Positions 44,014 through 54,643 of a stretch of 64,000 nt of DNA are shown here, piece after piece. The position numbers were made by a program, and so were the translations under genes. The notes beneath the pieces are model-generated. The model was not told where the DNA came from. It saw only the letters and a list, made by a program, of their open reading frames with translations, and did no database searches. Origin of the DNA: Zymoseptoria tritici IPO323 (lineage: Eukaryota; Ascomycota; Dothideomycetes; Mycosphaerellales; Mycosphaerellaceae); NCBI RefSeq assembly GCF_000219625.1, contig NC_018216.1, positions 2,852,001 to 2,916,000 of the forward strand, read 5' to 3'. Positions within the stretch are counted from its first letter, which is position 1; every line of letters begins with the position of its first letter.

Positions 44014-45900
44014 ATGCCATTTCCAGCGTTCTCCATCCGCAACCGCTTGCTGCAATTGACACTCGTCGCCCTCTGTCTGACATGTCTATTGTGGTTTTCA
44101 ATACCCACAGGATCAGGTCTTGCGCAGCGCTTACAACCCTCGGAACAATGGCCCCCACCTAAGCCCAATGTCCCTCTCCGACCGAAAAAGGCGCATCCCA
44201 TCGACGAGCTCATCGCCGGAGCCGACAAGCAGTACAAGTCTCTACTCGCGAAAGAGTCCAAAACCGTCGGTGATGCAGCGGAAGCGTATCGGCAGCGTCG
44301 TGGCCGTCAGCCACCACCGGGCTTCGATGCGTGGTTCAAGTTTGCTTCGAACGCTTCGGCGCTCATAGTGGAGGACTTCTTCGATCGCATATACGAGGAT
44401 CTAGCACCTTTCTGGGCTGTACCTGCGAAGCAGATACGTGAACAGGCGAACGACTTTGTGCACAAGGTTTCGGTCAGAGATGGCAAGGCTACTGGGAAGA
44501 CGGATATTGATGAGAGGCCATGGATAAATTTGTGGCAAGATATGGTGCAGAGTGTCGCGAAGCACTTGCCGGATGTCGATGTGCCGATCAATGTCATGGA
44601 CGAGAGTCGCATTGTCGTGCCATGGGAAGAGGTGGATGGATACATGAAGAAGGAGAGCTTGAGTCGCAGGATTGTTCCAGCACAAGATTTGAAGACTGAG
44701 TTTGGTAACCTGAGAGACTTGGACATGCACCCGCCAGAACCCTTCGATCCGCGCTTCGACGGAGCCGGGCCATATTGGCCTCTAGCAGTGGTGGGTTGCC
44801 CACCGGAAAGCCCTGCGCGCAAAGGCTACTTCGAGACCGATTTCACCCAGCCTCCACCTCTGTCGAACGAATTCCCGGACAAGTCTTACAAGGGCTACGT
44901 ACAAAATTGGACTTACGCACAGTCGCCGTGCGATCATCCGGAATGGCAGGGTCTGCACGGGACCTTCGTCGAGCCCATTTCGATCAGCAACACAAAGGAG
45001 TTCTTTCCACTGTTTGGCGGGTCCAAATTGCCAATGAATAATGAGATTTTGCTTCCGGCTGCGATGTACTGGACCGAGGATCCATTCTACTCTGGAGGTA
45101 AAGAGCACGGATCAGAATGGGAGAAGAAGAAGGACGCCTTGATTTGGCGTGGCACGGCCAGCGGTGGAAGAAACAAAGAGGAGAACTGGACGCGCTTCCA
45201 ACGGCATCGCTTCATTTCGATGATCAATGCCACGGAAGTGAAGGCTGCGGTAGACAACCCATCTGTCAAGCCGCGCAATTTCGTGCTTCCGGGCAAGAGC
45301 ACGTACGACCTGGCAGTCTTGGAGTCCGACGCTCCGCCGGATGCATTTAGCGAATGGGTTTCTGCCTGGTCGGATGCAGCAGCAGTCCACTTGCTCTGCT
45401 TTCCGGGCACGGGCTCCGCTTTCTGTCCATATACCGATCCGTTCTTTCAGGTCAAAAAAGAGGTACCCATGAAGGAGCAGTACCAATACAAGTACTTGCC
45501 AGACATCGACGGCAACTCTTTCAGCGGCCGCTACAGAGGGTTCCTCGGAAGTACATCCCTGCCCATCAAAGCGACGATCTATCAAGAGTGGCACGACAAT
45601 CGATTGGTACCATGGAAGCATTTCGTGCCCATGGATAACACATTCATTGACATCTTCGGTCTGATGGAGTACTTTGTGGGAAATGCGCAAGCCGGAGTCG
45701 AGGGCCACGATGAGGAGGCAAAGAAGATTGCGCTTGAGGGCAAGGAGTGGACGGAAAAGGTTCTGCGCAAAGAAGATATGTCGGTCTATGTGCTGAGGCT
45801 GCTGTTAGAGTACGCTAGGTTGTGCGAAGATGATCGTGAAAAGATGGGCTGGGCGGAGCATACCACGAAGAAGTCGTTGCGGGGTAGCAAGGCTTCATAA
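44014..45900 (+). CDS. GT90 family (CAP10-like) glycosyltransferase, type II membrane protein
   Basis: Single exon, 628 aa from ATG 44014. A signal anchor follows the basic start ('FSIRNRLLQLTLVALCLTCL' then 'LWFSIPTG'), then a Pro-rich stem and a luminal catalytic region. The CAP10/GT90 part includes 'KKDALIWRGTASGGRNKEEN' and 'WTRFQRHRFISMIN', then 'YKYLPDIDGNSFSGRYRGFL' and 'LPIKATIYQEWHDNRLVPWK', closing with 'HFVPMDNTFIDIFGLMEYF'. GT90 enzymes transfer xylose or other sugars in the Golgi; in Cryptococcus the relatives are capsule genes. The donor cannot be assigned. The length is normal for ascomycete members. Confidence 0.93.
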   Translation: MPFPAFSIRNRLLQLTLVALCLTCLLWFSIPTGSGLAQRLQPSEQWPPPKPNVPLRPKKAHPIDELIAGADKQYKSLLAKESKTVGDAAEAYRQRRGRQPPPGFDAWFKFASNASALIVEDFFDRIYEDLAPFWAVPAKQIREQANDFVHKVSVRDGKATGKTDIDERPWINLWQDMVQSVAKHLPDVDVPINVMDESRIVVPWEEVDGYMKKESLSRRIVPAQDLKTEFGNLRDLDMHPPEPFDPRFDGAGPYWPLAVVGCPPESPARKGYFETDFTQPPPLSNEFPDKSYKGYVQNWTYAQSPCDHPEWQGLHGTFVEPISISNTKEFFPLFGGSKLPMNNEILLPAAMYWTEDPFYSGGKEHGSEWEKKKDALIWRGTASGGRNKEENWTRFQRHRFISMINATEVKAAVDNPSVKPRNFVLPGKSTYDLAVLESDAPPDAFSEWVSAWSDAAAVHLLCFPGTGSAFCPYTDPFFQVKKEVPMKEQYQYKYLPDIDGNSFSGRYRGFLGSTSLPIKATIYQEWHDNRLVPWKHFVPMDNTFIDIFGLMEYFVGNAQAGVEGHDEEAKKIALEGKEWTEKVLRKEDMSVYVLRLLLEYARLCEDDREKMGWAEHTTKKSLRGSKAS

Positions 45901-46124
45901 TATGAATGCATAGATCTGTGTTAATAGAACAACTCGTTGTCTTCATGGGACGTCTTCTCCACGAAGCGATTGCTTCTCTTATATGTTCTCCCGAAAATTG
46001 TCCGTGCACGCTCGAGACTGGAACCTCACGTTGTGGTTCGTGAAACTCTCTTCTTCTTCATTCATCTGCTGTTATCATTGCACTCCACTACACGCACTCC
46101 ATCTTGCCCCTTCACCGAGAGTGC

Positions 46125-48410
46125 ATGTACGGTCTTTCGCAAATCTATCGGCACAGGTTCGCGGGACTCATCCGGACTCAAATTTCTGCAAATTTCGTCG
46201 CTGGCTTGAGTCACAACGCTTCAGTCATCACTTCACGGGAATACAAGAACAGCAAACGCCGCAGGGTTCAATTCTCCACGAGGACACTTCTGAACATGGC
46301 CGTCTCGAACGGGAATGCGTCTGCCGTCGCAGACATCAGCCACATCACATCACAATTACAAAATGTTGGCCTGTCCGAACTTCCAAAAATTGAGGGAGTT
46401 CCGCTTTTCCCACAGCACAACCCGGTCGACGTCTACCGTGCGGTCGTAATTGAACAACTTCACAAAATCACTGGAGCCGAACACTCAATCATCGGCACCG
46501 CTGTGCAATGGCCATCGGACTTGAAGCATGGAGACCTCGTACTTCCTGTGCCTGCGCTGAGGCTAAAAGGCAAGAAGCCGGACGAGCTGGCTCAAGAGAT
46601 CGCAGAGAAGTTTGAGTCGCCACTTCTGGAGAAACCGACGGCCGACAAAACGTTTGTGCGATTCTTCTTCAAGCCTGACCCACTTGCGAAGATGGTCATC
46701 CCAGCAATTCACAAGCAGAAGCTCGACTTTGGCTTCAACAATTCGCTCGGACTGGAAGATTCTCTAAACCCTACGAGCCGCCGGAAGAAGGTCATTGTTG
46801 AGTACTCGAGTCCCAACATTGCAAAGGAGTTCCACACTGGTCATCTGCGAAGTACGATTATCGGCGGCTTCATCATCAAGCTGTATTCGCGAGCTGGCTG
46901 GGACACCGTCTCCATGAACTATCTCGGAGATTGGGGAAAGCAATACGGCATCCTGTCGGAGGGCTTCGAAAAGTACGGCAATGAGGAGGAGTTCAAGAAG
47001 GATCCCGTGAAGCATCTCAACTACGTTTACGTCAAGATCAACCAGGACAACTCCGAGGAGCAAAAGCCAGCAAAGGTGCTCGCCGAGAAGAAGGATGCGC
47101 TCGACAAGTTGAAGAACCCACCACCACCGAAGAAGCCCGCAAAGGGCAAGGAGGCTCCACCACCACCTGCGCCATTCACCGAGGAGCAGGAGAAAGAATT
47201 GCAAGAAGTCACCGCGGAACTCGAAAAGGTTCAACAGCAACTCGTAGACAAGCCAAGCATTGATGAGCGTGCTCGACAGTTCTTCAAGCGCATGGTCGAT
47301 GGTGACCCCACAGCTCTACACAACTGGCAGCGCTTCCGAGATTCGTCGATCGATGCGTATATCAAAATGTATGCTCGATTGAACATTGAGTTCGATGAAT
47401 ACAGCGGCGAGTCGACTGTCAAGGTGGAGGATATGGACAAAGCTGCGACTGTGCTTGCGGAGAAGGGTATCAGCGAAGACAGCAAAGGCGCAGTGATTGT
47501 CGACCTCGCAAAGCACGGCGCACCTACTCTGGGCAAGACATTGGTGAAGAAGCGGGACGGCACCTCGCTCTATCTCACTCGTGACATCGCCGCTAACTTT
47601 GAACGCTTCGAGAAGTACAACTTCGACCAGATGATCTACGTCATCGCTTCACAACAAGACGTGCACGTCAAGCAGTTCTTCAAAATCTTGTCACTGATGG
47701 GACCACCTTACAGCGACATCGTCGCCAAGTGTCAACACATCAGCTTCGGCATGGTCAAGGACCCCAAAGGTCAGACCATGAGCACGAGGAAAGGAACGGT
47801 CGTCTCGCTCGCCGATAGTCTGGACGCCGCCAAAGATTTCATGCACGACGTGATGAGGAAGAACCAGGAGAAATATGAGCAGGTCGCGGATCCAGAGGGC
47901 ACGGCGGACACTCTCGCAATATCCGCCATCATGGTTCAGGACTATTCCGGAAAGATGGTCAATGGATACAACTTCGACATGGAGAAGATGACCAGCTTCG
48001 AGGGAGACACAGGTCCATACTTGCAATACTCGCATGCCCGTCTCTGCTCGATCAAGCGAAGGGCCAACGTCTCGGACGAGGAGATGCTAAATGCAGACCT
48101 TAGCCTCATCGTCGGCAGGGAAGGACTCTCACTCATCCGCTCTCTGGCACAATGGCCCGACGTCTTCCTCAACACGTACAAGACCAACGAGCCCATCACG
48201 GTCCTCACCTATCTCTTCAAGATGTCTCACCTGCTGAGTTCCTGCTACGATGCAGTTGACCGGAACAACAAGAATGCGAAGCTGTTCAGTGTCATGTACG
48301 CTGAGACTCCCGAGAAGAAGGCGGCGTTGATGGCTATGTATGAAGCTGCCAGGATTGTGCTCAACAATGGCATGCGGCTCCTGGGTTTGAGTCCGGTCGA
48401 GCGAATGTAA
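46125..48410 (+). CDS. Arginyl-tRNA synthetase, cytosolic and probably mitochondrial
   Basis: Single exon. From ATG 46125 the product is 761 aa; from the second in-frame ATG at 46296 ('MAVSNGNASAV') it is 704 aa. Class Ia ArgRS: N-terminal Add1 domain, 'VEYSSPNIAKEFHTGHLRST' (HxGH signature), 'DWGKQYGILSEGF', a Pro/Lys-rich insertion at ~47,100-47,170, 'YLTRDIAANFERFEKYNFDQ', the KMSKS-equivalent loop 'KGQTMSTRKGTVVSL', the DALR anticodon-binding domain ('YLQYSHARLCSIKRR') and the standard end 'LGLSPVERM'. The 57 residues before the second Met are rich in Arg/Ser and poor in acid residues ('IYRHRFAGLIRTQISANF', 'KNSKRRRVQFSTRTLLN'), as in a mitochondrial presequence, so one gene probably supplies both compartments. 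Confidence 0.95.
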   Translation: MYGLSQIYRHRFAGLIRTQISANFVAGLSHNASVITSREYKNSKRRRVQFSTRTLLNMAVSNGNASAVADISHITSQLQNVGLSELPKIEGVPLFPQHNPVDVYRAVVIEQLHKITGAEHSIIGTAVQWPSDLKHGDLVLPVPALRLKGKKPDELAQEIAEKFESPLLEKPTADKTFVRFFFKPDPLAKMVIPAIHKQKLDFGFNNSLGLEDSLNPTSRRKKVIVEYSSPNIAKEFHTGHLRSTIIGGFIIKLYSRAGWDTVSMNYLGDWGKQYGILSEGFEKYGNEEEFKKDPVKHLNYVYVKINQDNSEEQKPAKVLAEKKDALDKLKNPPPPKKPAKGKEAPPPPAPFTEEQEKELQEVTAELEKVQQQLVDKPSIDERARQFFKRMVDGDPTALHNWQRFRDSSIDAYIKMYARLNIEFDEYSGESTVKVEDMDKAATVLAEKGISEDSKGAVIVDLAKHGAPTLGKTLVKKRDGTSLYLTRDIAANFERFEKYNFDQMIYVIASQQDVHVKQFFKILSLMGPPYSDIVAKCQHISFGMVKDPKGQTMSTRKGTVVSLADSLDAAKDFMHDVMRKNQEKYEQVADPEGTADTLAISAIMVQDYSGKMVNGYNFDMEKMTSFEGDTGPYLQYSHARLCSIKRRANVSDEEMLNADLSLIVGREGLSLIRSLAQWPDVFLNTYKTNEPITVLTYLFKMSHLLSSCYDAVDRNNKNAKLFSVMYAETPEKKAALMAMYEAARIVLNNGMRLLGLSPVERM

Positions 48411-50300
48411 GTGTGTCGGCTACGATGGTCCGGTTTGCCGGCATGTTAGCGAATGCAGATTGCTCGTGTGGAGTTGAGGTGGCGGGTGAGTGTGGAGCGT
48501 TGATGCAGTGACCGAGACCAAGACATCGGCGTGAGACCACTTCCGCCCGAGGAGCGTGTTGATACGCTCGAGCTGCATGTGCAGCACACACGCATGCTCT
48601 TGACAGAATTACAATGAAGAAACAACCATGTCAACCCCGCCCGTCGCGGTGACAATGTCCGATTTTACACGGCATTGACTTGCCTTTGCTTGTGCAACTA
48701 TAGCTGCGCTCGATCATAGCCGGCCACAAGCACTACATATGTGACACAGCTTTCTAGCCCAGTCTGCACACGTGGAGCCCAGAGAGCCAATGCCGCACCC
48801 GTTGGACCCTATTCTGACCTCGTGTTGCTGGATAAACTTCCTGGCCAGTCCTCTATCGCGACTGACTCAAAGAATGTCGGAAAAGGGCGATGAATCTATG
48901 CATCGTTGTGAAGGCCAGGACATTGACTCTGCTCTGAACATGTTAGGATGTGCGTGTTTTCGCCACTCTATCAACGATTGGAGGCTTTGTCAAATGGCGG
49001 TGAGCTGGTCATCAAAGGTACATCATCGTGAACCAAGCAGCTCTCAGCATCTACTGCGTACATCAACGCATGATCATTCACAGCATCCATGAATCCCTGC
49101 GCCAAACCTCCCTCGCTCGCTCTTAGACAGGTACCACTATCGGTAACGCACAGCATAGCTATATCTTCTGGAGGTCGGAGCCGACATGACGCACAATTCA
49201 TGCGGAAGATCGTGCAAATCTCTGCTTGATTTACGCCGACCGAGCGTAGAGTCGTACATCCTGAACTCGCCAATACCGACTCGACTGCTCTGCTGTGAAG
49301 AAGTCTCGAATGATGTGTTGTCACATTTTTACTGGGATCAACCCGGCTTTCGACAAAGGGTCTTCATCAAGTGAACGACTTCTTCCCATACAGTCGGTAC
49401 CGCGGTGGCGTCTTCAAGGGCAAGCGACCAGATGGGCACTCGAGTTGTGGAGGAGCTAAGGCTGATGTTGATGCTATCGTTGCTCTTCGACTCCTCTATC
49501 GTCGCAGGCCGCAGGGATGGTGACTTCCCCGGTCCTCTGACACCACACCCTCCTCCATCGGAAAGAGCAGGTATCCCCGCTAAGCGATTTGTCCTCATGC
49601 CCTCCGGACGCCGGCTGCAGAGCGGGAAGTCATCTCACCTGCAGGATTTCTATGACCTATTGCACGCGACAGCCCTTCGCGCAGTAGTCTTTTCTAGGAC
49701 CCGCCGACCTACTTTTCTCTCGCCGTACCCCAGCTTTTTGGGCATCGCAAGCGTCTTCCTCGGCGGATATTGATGCCCATCCATCCTGGCCAGGCCGGGT
49801 GCTAGTCCACTCAAAAGCCGACGCCATTCTCGCGACACAGAAAATTGAAGAAGTCGCTGGCCGCCACACGACTCCGCGACGACACTGCTGCTACCTGCCG
49901 GCTATTTGGCTGGCTGCTGGCTGGCTGCTTGCTGCAGTACTCGCATTATCATTGTGCATCTGCATCGGACCGGTGAGGCTTTTTGCCTTGCCTTAGCGGC
50001 GCTCGCAAACACAGTCACCTCTTTGACTGTTCTGAGACATTCAGACCTTGACTACAATGACATCTTGCCGTCCAAGACATCACACAAACAACTATGAGCC
50101 TGCGACCGCGAGGCCTCCTCTACATATACGCACCACAGACGCTCTGGTAGCACCTCCATCACCACCCGACGTCTCATCACGATATCGCAGATCAGCCCTC
50201 GGATCGCGCCTGGCCCACACCTCGCCGCGACGGATCTACGATACTACTTGCGTCAGAAGCTTGAAGATTGATAGCTGCGCCGAGCCAGGCCACATTCAAG
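48411..50300. other. 1.9-kb region without a supported gene
   Basis: Frames of up to 122 codons on both strands lack domains, signal peptides and splice structure. The right part (from about 49.9 kb) is the leader/promoter of the gene at 50301, with a short GGCTGGCTGCTGGCTGG-type simple repeat near 49910-49930. Confidence 0.4.
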
Positions 50301-52100
50301 ATGTCTGGGGAGAAGAAGGTGGCAGGAAAAGCCGCCAAAGTTGAGGACTACGATGATGAGCAAGGCCGCGCGGTGCCCGGCACTGCTGTCCGTGCCTCCA
50401 CGGTCTCGCAACGCCCGCCGCCACCATCATCTCGTTCAACGAGGACCACGATACACAGATATTCGACGACTGCGAGCGACTCCGGCTACTCGTCGCACCA
50501 AAGTGCTCCGCAGAAGATCCCTGCCCCACCTGCGAAGCCAGTCGAAGCTCCGTCTCGACGAAACACAACCACCAACTCCAGCCCATCCAAATCCAAACCG
50601 GCTGTAGCTGTCCACAATGCGCCCACTCGGACGAGCCAACCTGTCAAAGCGTTGCCTAGGCATGTCAGCGCGTGCGACGACCCGTACTGCTGCGATCCAA
50701 ATTGTGAGCGACGCTATATCTTGCCGGAGCGGATGGCATCAGCCAAAGCGTCGCAGCCACAATACCAGCAGATCCCTCAGTATCAGTACGCACCGACGTC
50801 GCAAGCTACAACGATGATGCCACCGCCACCTCGACCTCGCGCCGAATCAAACTCTCGAGCAATGCCAGTGAGTACATACGGATATCCCGTGCAGACGACC
50901 GCTCTATCGCAAACCACCGCGCCCGTGGTCCCACCATACCACTATCAACAGTATCCTTTACGACCACTTTCAGGTCACTACGGCAACTATGCTCCCCCAT
51001 CACCCTCGTCCCCAACGTACATGAGCTATCCATCGCATCCGGTCGATCCAACCACCTTCTCCGCACGCAAGCTCAACGCAGCTCTGCCCGATCTGGACCC
51101 AGTCCAACGTGCATCGCGGCCCGTGTCCGGCATGGCTCAGATTTCCGCTCGACAAGCTACACAACAGGTCTATGCCGACTCCGAGTCTGCGGAGGACTCG
51201 ACTTCGGAGTTCTATACATCAGAGGAAGAACGCCGCCCTCGCAGGTCAAAGTCTCGGCGGCGACCGCAGCTGCTTGAAAGGTCTTCTCCTGTGGAAACCC
51301 GTCCATCTCGCCCTGCACACAAGAAATACCACACCGAAACGTCCGTCCCGCAACGAGCCATCCGGGAGTCAAGACCGCACACAGGTCGCGCACGTCATTC
51401 CGATCAGGATGCACACTACCTGTCTTCCGATGCTCGCAACGACTCTGACCGTACGGCCCGCGCTGACGTCGGCAGTCGCTCAAACACCTACTCTTCCCGT
51501 AGCAGTCGTCGATCCTCCCTTGTCACCGCATCCTCCGGCCGAACCAAAACCACTCAATCCAGTAACACAGACAACACGGACTACTCCACCTACGAAGATC
51601 GCAATGGACGTCGAAAGGTCTATCTCTCCGAGGATGAGCGACAACTTCGTCGTCGCCAACAGCAGAAACGCCAAGAAGAGCTCGATCTCCAGGACCGCGT
51701 CGCCGCTTACCAGCGCAATACTGGCGGCGGTGGGTTGGATCCGCATGAGCTCACCGCTGAGAACATCCGCAAGAAGGAGCACCGCAAGTCAGCCAGCCAT
51801 GTTTCCGGTCGCAGTCAGAAGACGAGCAGATCTTCCAATCGCGACGGTGGCGGCGACGGTGGCGTGAAGATACAAAGCGGCGGAACAGTCCTACATGTGT
51901 ATGGTCAAGCAAGCATCGAAATGCGGCAGGATGAAGACGGCGGAACGGCTTTCGTGATTGGGTCTTCCGGGAAGAGCTACCACGGGAGCAAAAGCTCGGG
52001 GAGCCGCAGTGCGCGCGAGAGGGGACGCAGCGATGTTAGCCGAAGGGTCATTCGGGAAGAGGACAATTTCGATGAGGCCGGATATGAGATTGCGAGGTAG
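50301..52100 (+). CDS. Large disordered protein, function unknown
   Basis: Single exon, 599 aa from ATG 50301 ('MSGEKKVAGKAAKVEDYDDE'). Most of the protein is Ser/Arg/Pro/Gln-rich and disordered. A short Cys cluster 'ACDDPYCCDPNCERRYIL' (~126-143) could bind metal. A Tyr/Pro-rich part follows ('YHYQQYPLRPLSGHYGNYAP'), then an acidic/SR-type part, a charged helix ('YLSEDERQLRRRQQQKRQEE', 'LDLQDRVAAYQRNTG'), and a C-terminal strand-rich segment 'GGVKIQSGGTVLHVYGQASI' that is the most conserved-looking stretch. No enzymatic domain or family recognised. Confidence 0.75.
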   Translation: MSGEKKVAGKAAKVEDYDDEQGRAVPGTAVRASTVSQRPPPPSSRSTRTTIHRYSTTASDSGYSSHQSAPQKIPAPPAKPVEAPSRRNTTTNSSPSKSKPAVAVHNAPTRTSQPVKALPRHVSACDDPYCCDPNCERRYILPERMASAKASQPQYQQIPQYQYAPTSQATTMMPPPPRPRAESNSRAMPVSTYGYPVQTTALSQTTAPVVPPYHYQQYPLRPLSGHYGNYAPPSPSSPTYMSYPSHPVDPTTFSARKLNAALPDLDPVQRASRPVSGMAQISARQATQQVYADSESAEDSTSEFYTSEEERRPRRSKSRRRPQLLERSSPVETRPSRPAHKKYHTETSVPQRAIRESRPHTGRARHSDQDAHYLSSDARNDSDRTARADVGSRSNTYSSRSSRRSSLVTASSGRTKTTQSSNTDNTDYSTYEDRNGRRKVYLSEDERQLRRRQQQKRQEELDLQDRVAAYQRNTGGGGLDPHELTAENIRKKEHRKSASHVSGRSQKTSRSSNRDGGGDGGVKIQSGGTVLHVYGQASIEMRQDEDGGTAFVIGSSGKSYHGSKSSGSRSARERGRSDVSRRVIREEDNFDEAGYEIAR

Positions 52101-53484
52101 ATGGGAATCTGGTTGAACTATATGCTGCGACTCTGGCACGCTTGGACGACCGCCTGGAGCTTTTACGACGACACGACGACGAAAATCACGACCTCAACGC
52201 CATCCGACGACAGACTTGCTTTTGGACGGCCGTCTACACAAGTCTTTCTGTGCTTTCTTTTGTTTTCAGCGAATGCTTCAGCGGTCCAGCGTTCAGCGTT
52301 GTCTTTTGTTTACGATTGATTTTGAAATGCTCAGACCACCTTGCGGCAGGTCGGGAGCGTGTCGCGATTTGATTGGTCTGCTTCTTTGAGTGGGAAAGTC
52401 ATTTGACTCCAGAAGACTGGGCCGTGAGGCAGAGAAGATGGGCACAAAAAAGGACGGTGCTTCAACACCGGAGCATTGCTTGTTCTGAAAGAATTGTTTC
52501 GAAATGTGGGAGGATGAAATCTGTTTTTTCTACCATGTAGCGATATCCCTTGGAAGCGTTCTGCCTTGGATGTACGACTGATTGGACGCACGACTGATTG
52601 GACGCACGACTGATTGGACGCACGACTGATCGAGCTGTAATGGGAGAACTGCTGGGAGTGCTTGAGACGGCAGAAGACCTGGATGAGTGTTGGAGACCTC
52701 TGCCCTGGTGTTCTGCTCAACGACGACTCTATTTAATTTCTGACAGCATATCACGAAATTACGACACTTGCTACATCTCACTACTTGGTCTCTTCGCTCG
52801 GGACAACACATTCTTCCTTTCCCGCCGTGATGAGTGCTTTGCCGCCGGTCTCCTCGTTGTGGACATCGGCTCATCTCAAAACACGGCCCTACCCTATCGC
52901 AAAGTGTTTCACATCACACACGAAACCACACCTTGCCGCCGAATAGATGCCCAACGACCGTACCAGCCCGGCTCTCGTGCTGCCCAAAGTCTTCGCGCCC
53001 TAGCAATGCCCTAGCAGGGCTGGTACAGCACGATGACATCGACGAACCCTCTTTGCCCCGGACACAAATTAAGGACGGATTCGCAATCTGCCGCGAGTGA
53101 AACTAGTGGGTAGTGTGCTCAGTTAGTCCTGCGTGTCTCCGCAGTTGATCGTTCGGATTCACTTCAAGCTTAAAGTTCTGACTAGCTTTTTCGGGAGGGA
53201 GCTATTCACGCTCGTCTTTTGATCAGCAGGTGGGAAGCAAACAATTGAGTCCAGACATCATATGTCTTACGAGATCTCTCAGTTGCAGTCAAAGCGAACC
53301 ACGAACCTGATCCGAGAAGTCAAATATGAATGTTCTTGAAGTTCATATACTCAACCGGGCAAAACGATCTGGAGGATAGTTCGATTTGACGAGACCATAG
53401 ATGACATAAAGCTCGTTGCGACCCGCACCCCTATTGAACCTAAGCCACGATCAGAATGCTTCCGACACCGGTCCACGCCGATCG
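52101..53484. other. 1.4-kb region with a minisatellite; no gene
   Basis: No supported gene. Contains the 16-bp tandem repeat at 52574-52630. Plus and minus frames of 80-140 codons here run through the repeat and have no domain. Confidence 0.4.
52574..52630. repeat. 16-bp tandem repeat, 3.6 copies
   Basis: Unit ACGACTGATTGGACGC at 52574-52589, 52590-52605 and 52606-52621, with a fourth partial copy to 52630. The three full copies are identical, so the array is recent or homogenised. Confidence 0.9.
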
Positions 53485-53748
53485 CTATCCCTGATCTGTA
53501 GAAGCCACAGAGCAGCCGCACTCTGCACCTTCGTTGTTGTCCACCCGACTACCTCCAGCGTCCTTCACGCCGATGACCATCCTACTGCTTTCTCCGTTAG
53601 CACGACACTTCGTACAGCCTAGCGAAGTCGTCGCTATCTGCCACACGGTGCCCGTGCAGGGGTGATCGGGGTCCGAGAAGTACTTGCATCGAGCGCCAGA
53701 CATCGAGTAGTGGCCGCAGCCGTAGAGTCTGGTGGTTTCCTTGCACAT
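53485..53748 (-). CDS. Small Cys-rich protein with YGCGH motif, copy 1
   Basis: 87 aa from ATG 53748 ('MCKETTRLYGCGH'). Cysteines continue through the protein: 'ARCKYFSDPDHPCTG', 'LGCTKCRANG', 'AECGCSVAS', giving a likely zinc-binding or disulphide fold without signal peptide. The same frame is open upstream to 53850, but a TATA box sits there, so the start at 53748 (or 53808) is preferred. A second gene 500 bases away starts with the same pattern, so this is a small local family. No function known. Confidence 0.55.
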   Translation of the reverse strand: MCKETTRLYGCGHYSMSGARCKYFSDPDHPCTGTVWQIATTSLGCTKCRANGESSRMVIGVKDAGGSRVDNNEGAECGCSVASTDQG

Positions 53749-53839
53749 TGTCGCTGCTGAGAGGAGGTTTGTTGTGAGAAGCTGTTGAAATATTGTGAGT
53801 ATAGTCATGTTGAAGCAGAGTTGAGCCTGGGTGTGAGAC

Positions 53840-53845
53840 TTTATA
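53840..53845 (-). promoter_or_regulatory. TATA box of YGCGH copy 1
   Basis: TATAAA on the minus strand (context GCATATAAAG), 92 bases before the ATG at 53748; it resembles the element before 32228. Confidence 0.55.
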
Positions 53846-54063
53846 TGCACCGAACGCCATATTGAATGATGTTATGTATAACGCACCATCAAGTGATGCC
53901 TAATCAGAGGCTCCATTGAATCATTAGGGTCCTTCGATATAGCACGTGAACGAAAGACCTTCCGCATGCAATGCGCCTCGCAGTTACGGCTTCCAGCTCT
54001 GCTGGGCTCTAATCTCGCCATCGAAACCCCTCCCAAAAGCTCGTTGAATGTCCACCGCTCCCA

Positions 54064-54294
54064 CTACCAACGTCTTCGACTGTATCTCGTCGCCTCTCGA
54101 CTGTTCCGCACGGCCCGCGTCCTCGCCTTGACAGTAGACCGATGCGCAGGCCAACAATAGTCGCAGATCCGATCGCTGCTGGCGACTTCATGACTAGAGC
54201 TCGAGCAGTGTCTCCGCTTCCTTGATCCGCTGCATGATGATGTGGAGGATGTTTCGTGGCCGCAGCCGTAGATCTTGGTTGTTCGGTGGCACAT
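54064..54294 (-). CDS. Small Cys/Ser-rich protein with YGCGH motif, copy 2
   Basis: 76 aa from ATG 54294 ('MCHRTTKIYGCGHETS'). The start aligns with the neighbouring gene: Met-Cys, two Thr, basic residue, Tyr-Gly-Cys-Gly-His. It then has 'SSCSGSRKRRHCSSSSHEV' and 'RICDYCWPAHR', and a basic C-terminus. Compared with copy 1 the spacing of the later cysteines differs. The frame is open upstream to 54480 but the family motif fixes the likely start. Confidence 0.5.
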   Translation of the reverse strand: MCHRTTKIYGCGHETSSTSSCSGSRKRRHCSSSSHEVASSDRICDYCWPAHRSTVKARTRAVRNSREATRYSRRRW

Positions 54295-54643
54295 TGGTGG
54301 TGATGTGTATATGTAGTGTTGTTGTTCGCTGTCTTGGTTTGGGGTCTGGATGAAGGCTTTCCGCTTGTATGACGAGAGAGGAAGAGGGTCAGTGTGATCA
54401 TTCGCGACAATACTTGTAGCATAGCACGATCGATGGCCGCCGTAGTGAAGAGGGCTAGCAGGTGTCAGTCTCGTCCACAATCATACCCGATGCAGTATTC
54501 CCTGCTGCTTCTGATTGTCAATCGAGCCATGGAACAAGGGCAGCTGGAAAGGTGAATCGCTATTCACTAAGGTGTTCCGTAGGAACAACGATGCATTGAT
54601 TGGCACTGCAAATTGGGTTGCTAGATACTGACGGCTGTTGGAA
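54295..54643. other. Intergenic, no gene seen
   Basis: Upstream region of YGCGH copy 2 and 3' flank of the 149-aa gene. No features beyond the extended open frame of copy 2. Confidence 0.45.

Noticed and set aside
48971..49324. 117-codon minus frame in the 48.4-50.3 kb gap
   Set aside because: Cys and His content looked interesting, but there is no repeated spacing, no family pattern and no supporting signals.
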